Assembly (NCBI GenBank): GCA_028033615.1
Contig: JAOFDG010000012.1
Location: forward strand, 1 to 42,144
DNA: 42,144 nucleotides
Reading direction: 5' to 3'
From: Verrucomicrobiales bacterium
GTDB lineage: Bacteria; Verrucomicrobiota; Verrucomicrobiia; Verrucomicrobiales; DEV007
Shown here: piece after piece, positions 26,167 to 34,900 of the stretch
Layout of the letters: the number at the start of each line of letters is the position of its first letter
How positions within the stretch are numbered: position 1 is the stretch's first letter
Translations under genes and position numbers: made by a program
Notes under the pieces: generated by a model
Seen by the model: only the letters and a program-made list of their open reading frames with translations
What the model was told of the DNA's origin: nothing
The model's database searches: none

Positions 26167-29100
26167 TTATTTCCCCGGACTCCTAGACGCTCCATCGAGA
26201 CCTATAAAACTCATTGATCCACCTTGTCCCCATGGGTCCGTAAATAGTAAAATCTGCCTAACGTTCTCCTCCTCTAACTCACTAGCTTGAGACGAACTTA
26301 ATTCCTCATCTAGTTTCGGCTCAAAGACAAAATCCTCCCAGAAATTATGATGCCCTGGCCGGTAAGTTTGTGAAAAATATCCCCTCAGTATGAGAGGATC
26401 AGAAGTCAATCCGGTGATCTTAGTCTGAACCCATTTCTCTAGTGGAGACGTGTATCCAGCGGTAGGTCCTGTAGGGAAAGGAGGCCAGTAAAATTGACTC
26501 TCAATTGAAACACCTCCTGCAGAAAATGATCGAGTCTGTACTAGGCTTCCCTCTTGGGCAGGATCAGATGGGTGACCCACAACGAGCCTAACCGTATCGT
26601 TTCTGGTTGTACCTTCATTCACACCACCAAACCCAGAATTATAGACCGGAACTGATTTCCTGTAATCCGCTCCCATGAAATAATTAATTTGAGAGAGTCC
26701 TCGAACAGGATCTTTTTCATAGGCTGTAGCGCTAGGCATTTGTCCCTCGATCCAATAGCTGGTTAGTCCATGCTCACTATTCCAATTCCAAGAATCACGA
26801 CCGTACCCTTGGTTACCAGATTGACGAATTTTAAACCGATGATTAGACCACTCTGAGGGACTCCCAATCATACTGATCGCTTCACGGTCAAGAGCAATGT
26901 CAACTTGTGCATTCGCAATGAATGATCGTCTCTCGGCTTGCGGATTTATCCACCGGTTTTCACCTTCCATTTGCCACAACGACTTGAGCCTATGATTACC
27001 CATGACTGTTCCATACTCACCCTGAAAAACCTTAAATTGAGAAGGCGTCCCAATGACTGCTAAATCCTCGGAGCCACTACTTGAGTTTGTTGGAACTTCT
27101 CGAATTTGTTTTATTACAATCTCCCCATCACGGACCTTCTTATACTCAAACTCAAGATGAGGCTCCTGATTTTCAGGAAAACGTTTAATATAGGCCTGAC
27201 TAATTTGATAAAAGTTTTCAACCAACCAAAGGTAATCTTCCTCCCAATCCATTACCGCTTCTTTGCCCAAGAGCACGAGAGAAGATCTCTGTTGCAAATT
27301 TACTCCTTCATAATTAGAGGCTCCTCTATACATATAACCACTAACAACTTCAGGTATGGCACCTCCCTCAGGGTTTGCGACTGAGACGGCTCCTAGTTGT
27401 GTAACCATATTAATGTCTACTCGAGTGCTTCTTCCACTAGGCTTTCGAATTAGAGTCGCAACCCCATTGGCCAATTCAATATCATCTGGATATGAATGGT
27501 GAACCAAAAGCGCCATGCCAACTTCAGATTCATTGACCCCATGTCTGAGGCGCTCAAGATAAGCATTCAGATTATAAAAACTTGCATAGACTTTACGCAT
27601 GGCTCGAAAGACCCCCCTCTCCTCGGGTTCATCCGGATCGCAATGAGAGGGCCCTGTATCATTATTATCCGTGTCATCAAGAACACAGCCACTGTAACTA
27701 TCATAAAGTCCAGCGCCTACAAAATACCTCGTATCTTCAACATTCGTACTACTACGAAACCTAAGCTTTTCATTAGGTGAAAAATCAGAAAGTTCATTTA
27801 AAATAGCCGACTTTTTTTTCTCAGAAAAATCAGCAGCCTTACGAATTATATTTCTGATATTCCTAAGTTCTCTATCAAGGCTTGCTATATCCGTTGGCCA
27901 AGTATTAAAAGGTTCAATTCGAGAGTTGATTTCTTCCCTGAGAGTTTTATCACCCATCGGTTGATCCATAAAATCGTCCCAAAGGTCAAAAGTAAAAGCA
28001 ATGGCTTCGGGAGAATTATTAGGAACCGTTCTTCTTAAGAATCCAAAATTCGCCGCCTTACCACCTATGTAGCGACTATCAGGTGGCCATACTTGGGTTA
28101 AATCTTTGATGACAATAGACCCTTTAGACAATTTTCTATTCACTTCAATTTCGGGTGCCTTTTTGAGTTCAAGGATCTCACCAAGATACTGACTAGACAC
28201 ACTAGAGGCATCTAAAGTCTCTATGGTGCAACTACCCCAATAACCACTTGAAGTCCTTAGAAGAGTCAATGAATCAACTAAACCCATCGCCTTTGCTCGC
28301 TCAACGGGATCCTTAATGTAAGCAAAAGGAATTCCATAAGATTGGGCTAAAATAGAAACATGAGAATTTGGTGTTGTCGGTGCAAGAGAAAGGATTCCTG
28401 CAACATAAGGAAGCTCCGAAGGAACAAAATCAGTCAGAAGAATATCAGTTGGTAACAACTCTCCGCTCAAATAGGCATTATTAATCTCACCTGACTCGAT
28501 GTACTTGAGTCGCCCCATAGCCCAGCCTGGAACATAGCACCCGTCCTGACCGGACCAACGGTCCGAGTTGGCTAGAGCAATATTATTTTCTTGATAATAA
28601 TCAGAATCAGATTGAACGGAGACCGAATGCGATGCGACTGGCATAAGGTATGAATCCCATTCATCAACACCTCTAATTGTATCATTTACTGTCTCATAAA
28701 GAAACTTCATCATTTCTCTGGGATAAGGATCCTGACCGATAAACTGTATTGCATACTCCTTAGAATATGGAGCAACCAAGACAGCTCCTAGAATAGCCTT
28801 CTGACTACCAAGGTATTGAGTAACGTCATTAAACTCTTGAGCACTCATACCTCTAAAGGGTGACAACCGAATCTTGGCAAAATCATAATGAAATAAATAC
28901 TTATTAGAATCTTGAAAATAGACTCGGTTCGCGTCGTCAGTTAAAATGGCAAACTTGACCCACTTAACAATTTCGAAGGATTCTCCTAAATTTTTAGACA
29001 AGAAAGGCTCGTCTGGAAAATCTATATTAGGCTTCCAAGAGCTATGATTAAAAATCCTAGGACGGACCGATTCAGTGACGCGATATATCCTTTTTCCTTC

Positions 29101-29367
29101 CGAAGTCGTAATAGGAAAACCCCACTCAGCTTTACCAGTCTCTGATGCCAAAATTGCCCAAGGACCATAACCACTCTTATATTCGATCCTCTGTGATTTT
29201 TGAGAATCTCCAGTAACTTTTAATCCAAGAAATTCTGAATCATCAATAACATCAATAACATCAATGGTAGGCCCTTCGTCTGCCTGCACCTCAAATTGTA
29301 AGAATTTAAAAACACTAAAAAGACCAATGACTAAAAAGTGAATACCCTTAATTTTATTAATTATCAT
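26167..29367 (-). CDS. Exported dikinase-like protein with phosphohistidine and PPDK-type ATP-grasp domains
   Basis: 1066 residues. Residues 9-29 are a hydrophobic signal ending near VQAD. About 30-300 I do not recognise. Residues 303-380 resemble the swivelling phosphohistidine domain of PEP-utilising enzymes: TDILLTDFVPSELPYVAGIL, then TTPNSHVSILAQSYGIPF with His336 at the phosphorylated position. Residues 432-760 are a PPDK N-terminal ATP-grasp: GGKAANFGFL at 435-444, RFRSSTNVEDT at 537-547, GAGLYDSYSG, and EFEYKKV...IVIKQIREVP at the end. Residues 770-1066 are unrecognised. A cysteine pair in an insert (C561, C576) fits an extracytoplasmic location. The His-before-ATP-grasp order is that of glucan water dikinases, not PEP synthase. 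First of three secreted-protein genes on this strand. Confidence 0.82.
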   Translation of the reverse strand: MIINKIKGIHFLVIGLFSVFKFLQFEVQADEGPTIDVIDVIDDSEFLGLKVTGDSQKSQRIEYKSGYGPWAILASETGKAEWGFPITTSEGKRIYRVTESVRPRIFNHSSWKPNIDFPDEPFLSKNLGESFEIVKWVKFAILTDDANRVYFQDSNKYLFHYDFAKIRLSPFRGMSAQEFNDVTQYLGSQKAILGAVLVAPYSKEYAIQFIGQDPYPREMMKFLYETVNDTIRGVDEWDSYLMPVASHSVSVQSDSDYYQENNIALANSDRWSGQDGCYVPGWAMGRLKYIESGEINNAYLSGELLPTDILLTDFVPSELPYVAGILSLAPTTPNSHVSILAQSYGIPFAYIKDPVERAKAMGLVDSLTLLRTSSGYWGSCTIETLDASSVSSQYLGEILELKKAPEIEVNRKLSKGSIVIKDLTQVWPPDSRYIGGKAANFGFLRRTVPNNSPEAIAFTFDLWDDFMDQPMGDKTLREEINSRIEPFNTWPTDIASLDRELRNIRNIIRKAADFSEKKKSAILNELSDFSPNEKLRFRSSTNVEDTRYFVGAGLYDSYSGCVLDDTDNNDTGPSHCDPDEPEERGVFRAMRKVYASFYNLNAYLERLRHGVNESEVGMALLVHHSYPDDIELANGVATLIRKPSGRSTRVDINMVTQLGAVSVANPEGGAIPEVVSGYMYRGASNYEGVNLQQRSSLVLLGKEAVMDWEEDYLWLVENFYQISQAYIKRFPENQEPHLEFEYKKVRDGEIVIKQIREVPTNSSSGSEDLAVIGTPSQFKVFQGEYGTVMGNHRLKSLWQMEGENRWINPQAERRSFIANAQVDIALDREAISMIGSPSEWSNHRFKIRQSGNQGYGRDSWNWNSEHGLTSYWIEGQMPSATAYEKDPVRGLSQINYFMGADYRKSVPVYNSGFGGVNEGTTRNDTVRLVVGHPSDPAQEGSLVQTRSFSAGGVSIESQFYWPPFPTGPTAGYTSPLEKWVQTKITGLTSDPLILRGYFSQTYRPGHHNFWEDFVFEPKLDEELSSSQASELEEENVRQILLFTDPWGQGGSMSFIGLDGASRSPGK

Positions 29368-29545
29368 GAAAGTGGTTAAAATGAATATAAATCATTCTAA
29401 TGAACTAATCATTAATGAATTATAATACTATCAGTACCTAGTAACCCCTAAAATAGGGTAGGAAACTCTTACAGCAAAACCATATAACCAGAGAAGACCT
29501 TGCCGGACCGAGATTAGGTAATTCCAAAAACTAAATTAAAGGCTA

Positions 29546-29917
29546 CTAAGTAGAATGATTTTTTCTAGAATTTAGTAACAAGACCAATCTTGCCAACAAC
29601 ACACCTAATACTGCTCCAGTGGTATTTGCCCAAAAGTCACCTATTTCCCGGTACCTATTCACATAAGGCTGAATAATTTCAATCATCCCTCCATAAAAAA
29701 CTCCTATCAAAAAAATTAACCAAGTCCACTTAGGGCTTAAAATACTTATTGGTAATACAAAGACACCAAAGGCCAGAAGGTGATGCAATTTATCAGAGCC
29801 AGGAGGAGGAGGAGGTAATTCTTTAAGTGGAAATAAAGTTCCCCAAGCAATTCCCAAACCTAAACCAACCGTTAAGAAAACCGCTAACGATTGTCTTCTG
29901 AACTTGAATAATCCCAT
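29546..29917 (-). CDS. VanZ-like family membrane protein
   Basis: 123 residues, four membrane helices. The family pattern is complete: DKLHHLLAFGVFVLPI at the second helix, YGGMIEIIQPYVNRYREIGDFWANTTGAVLG across the third loop and fourth helix. VanZ in enterococci gives low-level teicoplanin resistance, but most family members are of unknown function in the cell envelope. It stands alone; on its 3' side a 178-base spacer separates it from the dikinase-like gene. Confidence 0.92.
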   Translation of the reverse strand: MGLFKFRRQSLAVFLTVGLGLGIAWGTLFPLKELPPPPPGSDKLHHLLAFGVFVLPISILSPKWTWLIFLIGVFYGGMIEIIQPYVNRYREIGDFWANTTGAVLGVLLARLVLLLNSRKNHST

Positions 29918-29982
29918 TAATTGATCAATAAAACGATATCAAAATTTATCAAAAGATTAAATTAATAACAAAATAATCAATT

Positions 29983-30393
29983 ATGAACCCAGAAGAAAAA
30001 CCCTTCGTGTTAATTGCTAGAGTGACAGTAAACCCAGGTAAGATTGAGGAGTACCTAGATTTAGCAGCAACCACCGACAAAGTCGTTGAGGATACCGAGC
30101 CTGATATGCTATTTCATAACTTTGATGCTGATCCCTCAGACTCACACAAGTTCACCTGGACTGAGTTGTACAGAAACGATGCCGCGCTTCTCAATCATCT
30201 TAATAATCCACCGGTACAAGATTATGTGCAGAAGCACATGGAAATTGCAGAAAGCCTAGAAGTTGAAATCTATGGAACCCTCTCAGATGAAACCTTTAAT
30301 TTTCTTACGGATGCATGGAATGAGGCCGGCATTCCATTCAAATACTTTAAAACGACTCGGGTCGGATTCGTTCGTGATTGTATTGCAAAATGA
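29983..30393 (+). CDS. Antibiotic biosynthesis monooxygenase (ABM) domain protein
   Basis: 136 residues. FVLIARVTVNPGKIEEYLDLA, FHNFDADPSDSHKFTWTELYRNDAALLNHLN and VQDYVQKHMEIAESLEVEIYG make the dimeric ferredoxin-like ABM fold in standard order (long loop, Glu-x-Tyr strand, helix with the paired histidines). Members are cofactor-free monooxygenases on quinols or haem-degrading relatives; the substrate here is not clear. A ~35-residue C-terminal extension (LTDAWNEAGIPFKYFKTTRV) is longer than the basic domain. Divergent from the VanZ gene with 65 bases between. Confidence 0.88.
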   Translation: MNPEEKPFVLIARVTVNPGKIEEYLDLAATTDKVVEDTEPDMLFHNFDADPSDSHKFTWTELYRNDAALLNHLNNPPVQDYVQKHMEIAESLEVEIYGTLSDETFNFLTDAWNEAGIPFKYFKTTRVGFVRDCIAK

Positions 30394-30445
30394 GATTCCT
30401 CTTAATTTTGTTGAATAAATATGAAAAATATATAACCTGCTTATC

Positions 30446-31114
30446 ATGAAATACTTCACAGCACTAACAATAGCATGCTTTTCTCTAATGAATACGCACG
30501 CCTTCGAACCATTTGCAAACATCTCCATTGGAACGGTAAGTCCTGATGATTTGGATGCTAGCGTATCTGGATTTGGAGCTGCAGCAGTTCCTGGAACCTT
30601 TGAACTAAACGGAAAAGAATCCATCAAACTAGAAATCGGACTCAAAGATGACTCTGGCCTTTCAGTGGGTATCCAAACCGCATACAACCAAATGGACATC
30701 GAAGATGTCAGCATTCTTGGTAACCCAATCGGTCTTGCCCTAGCAAGCCTTGGAGCTTGGAATCCTGCAGTACCATTTGACGCTTCTGGAGAAGTCTACA
30801 CTATTCCAGTGCTCGCCTTTGTCGGTAAAGAGATTCCGATTTCAGATCTTTTGAGCATTGACCTCGGACTCGCAGCCGGATACACAACAGTTGAAGCACG
30901 TCCTGGAGGTGATTTAGCAGGAGTATTTGGACAAGGTAATGGAAATAGCTGGGAGCTGCAGGCAAAGATAGGACTAGACTATCAAGTGTCTGAAAAATAC
31001 TCTCTTGGCCTTGACTATAGTTACTCATGGCTGACTGGACCAGAATTTGGTCAAGCCATAGCAGAAGACTTAGGACACCATTTTATTGGAGCTTCTATCG
31101 GACTTAATTTCTAA
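30446..31114 (+). CDS. Outer-membrane beta-barrel-like protein, copy 1
   Basis: 222 residues with a signal peptide (MKYFTALTIACFSLMNTHA). The mature part alternates polar and hydrophobic residues in strand-length runs (LEIGLKDDSGLSVGIQTAY, YSLGLDYSYSWL, HHFIGASIGLNF) and ends in Phe, the recognition end for outer-membrane insertion. It has the same length as the next gene and aligns with it throughout. Similar to opacity/OmpA-barrel-type porin proteins; no further function can be given. A strong terminator follows. Confidence 0.8.
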   Translation: MKYFTALTIACFSLMNTHAFEPFANISIGTVSPDDLDASVSGFGAAAVPGTFELNGKESIKLEIGLKDDSGLSVGIQTAYNQMDIEDVSILGNPIGLALASLGAWNPAVPFDASGEVYTIPVLAFVGKEIPISDLLSIDLGLAAGYTTVEARPGGDLAGVFGQGNGNSWELQAKIGLDYQVSEKYSLGLDYSYSWLTGPEFGQAIAEDLGHHFIGASIGLNF

Positions 31115-31132
31115 TAACTTTTAATTTCTTAT

Positions 31133-31166
31133 AAAAAAGACCGTCAGAAATGGCGGTCTTTTTTTA
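31133..31166 (+). terminator. Rho-independent terminator after the first barrel gene
   Basis: Stem AAGACCG/CGGTCTT (31137-31143 with 31154-31160), loop of 10, flanked by A6 on the left and T7 on the right, so it works in both directions. Confidence 0.93.
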
Positions 31167-31216
31167 TTGTTTTAATTGCTAATAAATTTAGCTGTGAGAT
31201 TTTCCCTGACCTCATT

Positions 31217-31885
31217 ATGAAAACCTTTCTAAAAACTCTCATTGCTTCAGCACTCATTTCAAATGCTTCGGCCTACGAACCCTTCATAGATTTTATTTTT
31301 GGTAAGGCTTACTCAGATAACTTTGAGGGCGTTTTCAATAATTTAGGAGATACTGCTAAAGATGGCACTTTTCATCTTAGTAGCGGTGAATCGTTTGAAA
31401 TCGAGCTCGGAATTCGAGATGACTCGGGACTCTCAGTCGGCTTTCAGAGTGCTTACAAAAAAATGGCAATTAATGAGGTTTCAATTTCTGGATCACCACT
31501 CGATTTAAGCCTAGCGAATCTTGACCTATGGAACTTAGATGAAAATTTCAGCATTGATGGAAACTTTTTCACCATGCCAATTTTGGCTTTTGTTGGTAAA
31601 GAAATATCTCTCTCAGATAAACTCAGTCTCAACCTTGGAATTGCTGGAGGCTACACCGCAATCATAACTCGACCAGAAAGAGACTTTGCTCTTTTTTTTG
31701 AAGAAGATGATTCTCATGTTTGGGAAATACAAACCAAGCTTGAACTTGACTATAAGATCACAAAGAATATTAAGACTGGACTGAGTTACCGTTATTCATG
31801 GCTCACTGATCCAGAATTCAATCAATCAAAGGGAGAAGATTTTTCCATACACTTTTTAGGCGCATCTCTAGAATTCAGTTTTTAA
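31217..31885 (+). CDS. Outer-membrane beta-barrel-like protein, copy 2
   Basis: 222 residues, signal peptide MKTFLKTLIASALISNASA, C-terminal Phe. A paralogue of the preceding gene: shared blocks include DDSGLSVGFQSAY, ILAFVGKEI, LSLNLGIAGGYT and YSWLTDPEFNQ. Since a terminator lies between them, the pair are independent transcription units and may be expressed under different conditions. Differences are concentrated in the strand connections, as expected for surface-exposed loops. Confidence 0.82.
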   Translation: MKTFLKTLIASALISNASAYEPFIDFIFGKAYSDNFEGVFNNLGDTAKDGTFHLSSGESFEIELGIRDDSGLSVGFQSAYKKMAINEVSISGSPLDLSLANLDLWNLDENFSIDGNFFTMPILAFVGKEISLSDKLSLNLGIAGGYTAIITRPERDFALFFEEDDSHVWEIQTKLELDYKITKNIKTGLSYRYSWLTDPEFNQSKGEDFSIHFLGASLEFSF

Positions 31886-31941
31886 ATCACGGAAGGTCGC
31901 TCAATTTTTTAGGCACTGAATTTCAAACGACTTAGAAACCA

Positions 31942-34900
31942 CTAATCAGTTAATCTATAGAATTGCGCTTTATCATCTGGAGCCGTCCTCAAAACGAATT
32001 CTTCTCCTTCTATAGTAAGTTCCTCAATTGGAACAATACCCCATTGATCTGGGCTAAGCTCACTACTCCTTTCCAATAGATAAATTTCCTCAGTGATTGG
32101 CCATGAAACAACAACCTGACCATTCTCTAGGTAAATCGATACTTCGGGCAAAGCCTCTTCTTCTTCCTCATCTTCCTCTTCCGGAACTTCCAAGAAATAA
32201 GTAAGGATATCACTCCCATTATCAAAGTGATCAAAGATCTGTAATTCGACTGCGTAATTTCCTTCAGTGACTGACTGGTAACTAATTTCAATCCCTTCTA
32301 AACCATTTTCAGGTATATCTATGAAAACATCCTCAAAAGATACAAAATAAGAATAATATTCATCTTCTGCCAATTCCTCCATGTAGTAAACAGGCAGAAG
32401 CCTTCCTCCGGGCTCAATCCCCTGATCAAATTCAACCGGAGAAAGTGAGAATTGGTCAGAACCGTCGGTTTGAATCGTATCTTCCATGATCGTATCGATA
32501 AAACCATACCCAAACTCATCAAAAGTCGTGTAAAGAATCAACGGTACATACTCCTCGGTTCCAGGGGCAAGATAATCAGCAAAGCTAACATGGATATTCG
32601 ATCCAGGCTCTATTGCATAGCCTCCAAGGTAAATAGGATCATAGAATTCTGAATCCGCCAAGGACAGTATCGGCATTGTAGAATCCCACTCCAGATCATA
32701 TTCTCCTTCTCCGTCAAGCATCCCACTCCCGATTTCGCCCAAATAAAGAAATTCATTAACATTTTCTGTAAATTCGTTTGTCACTAAGGAAGCGGTAGCA
32801 GAGTAAGCGTCATCTCCCTCGGTCACCTCAAAAGACATGATTGCAGGGTCCGCATAGCTCGCGATTTGAACATCAAATAAATCGATTTGATCCGAAAGAA
32901 AACCCTCTACCCTGCCTGATTTAGCATTGGGGTTAGGGCTCTGAACAGTTAAAGGCAAATCATTATTTAGATTATCCTGACGAACCTCGGCCAAATAATC
33001 AATCCAAGTCTCTCCACCAAAAGAGTCCTCAATGAATGCCAGTTTAAGACCATATCCTTCATCTACGCTTCCATTAATCGGATAATAAATAGAAAGGCCT
33101 GACGCGTCCTGTCTCTGACTTCCAACAACCTTAGAGATTATCAAGTTATCAATGGCGTTAACTAAATCTAGAGAAGCAACACTTAATGAACCATCGAAAT
33201 TTTTAGAAACAGCTGACGCAAATGACCCCACATCTATGAAATTAGTTATTACGGACTCACCAGATCTCGGTGATTGATTATCATAGTGAATAGCTTCGCG
33301 CCTGAGCTTTGCTAAAAGATTCGCCGATTGAGAATTACCGGACTTAGCCTCTTTGAGGAGCGCCCCCAAAAACGCATTAAATTTTATATTGTAGTCTTCA
33401 AAGAAAGTCATGTCATAGGAGCAATGCGCCTTATACCCTTCATCAAAAGCATCATCATGATGGGCATCCCAGAACCGGGACTCAGCCTTAGCAAAATCAG
33501 CCATACTCATATCTGGATTCATTCTTAGGTACGCTAAGGAGTTAGAATAATCTAATCCGTGGCCATAATCAGTCTCAGGGTTCGCAATATAGAGTCGACA
33601 TATATCTCGCATATCTACTAGCTGCTCTACTCCTCCCATCAGACAGGCATCAAAACTCAAAAAATCGAATTTGGATATTTGATTGTTATTTAATACATTC
33701 TTAATGGCTTGCCTTATCTCTAAGTTTTGGAGATTTATGCCATCATTGTTCTGATTATTGTTGTTCAAGTCGCCACCGAAACCTTTCCAACCAGCCCCAT
33801 GATCCCAAAGAATTAGACCATACTTATCGGCTTTATACTCACTCATGCCCCATTTAAGGAAGCCGTGTAACACCTGAGGGTCATCCATGTCCTGTTCATC
33901 AAGAACATCAACCACTGTCTCACCTGAACCATCAAATACAATTCTCGATACTTTGTTCCAGAGCTCTTTAGGGACACCAAATTCTGCCAATTTTTCCTCG
34001 TCACTACCATCATAGTCGGCCTGCAATACAATTCTAAATTTGTCATTACCTTTGGCCTTTCTCATTTCTTCAATGTCCTGAAGAAACTTTCCATTGATAT
34101 TACTATCACCGTGTCCGTATACAAATATTGTCCAAGTCGTTTCAATCGAACTATTCGTTGCATCTTTGATTCTAATTGCTGATTGAGCCAAGAAATCTTT
34201 ACCTTCTTTCACTGCAACATAATAGTCACCCGGAGAAATCGGAATACCATCAGACCCACCGAACTTGATTTTATAATTCTCTTCTACCTTACCAGAGAGA
34301 GACTGAATTGTTTTTATTTCATTTCCAGCACCATCAAAAAGCACAATTCTTGAATCTCTTTGCAGCGGTTCATCAGAAAAGCCAAGTAATTCCAAAACGA
34401 ACGGATCAAAATGAACAAATTCTTCAAATTGTTCATTATCTGTACCTTTCTTAACTCCAACCACAGGAATATTTCCATCAATTTCTTGACCAACAGTGAA
34501 CGCACTTGAAGCAACGTATTTGTAGCCGTTGTTCACCAATAAATACAAACGGTAACTTCCAGACGGCAATGAGCCAAAGCTCCATTCTCCTGAACGGCTT
34601 CCGTTAGTATACTTCCAGAAAATAGAAGTAGCCTTACCAGGCTCATCACCGTCGCGATAAATAGCAATCCAGTCCTTAGCATTGCCCGGAGCATTCGAAT
34701 AGATCCCCCCTATGGGCTCTCCTATTTCATATACATTTTTGTTCGCAATTATGGAAGGGTTTACGCTAGCGACTGTAATTTTCACGGTCGCTAGATCCGA
34801 AGAAATTTGCCCATCATTAACTTTAAAAGAAAAAGTGTCAGTCCCAGAAAATCCCTCATTCGCCTCATAGGTCAAATTAGGCACAGTCCCGGAGAGCGTT

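Noticed and set aside
29446-29458. Short hairpin CCCTAAAATAGGG between the VanZ and dikinase-like genes
   Set aside because: Five-base arms with a three-base loop are common by chance and no T-tract follows on either strand.
30283-30714. 143-codon minus-strand open frame
   Set aside because: Overlaps both the ABM and the first outer-membrane gene, which have clear family support on the plus strand.
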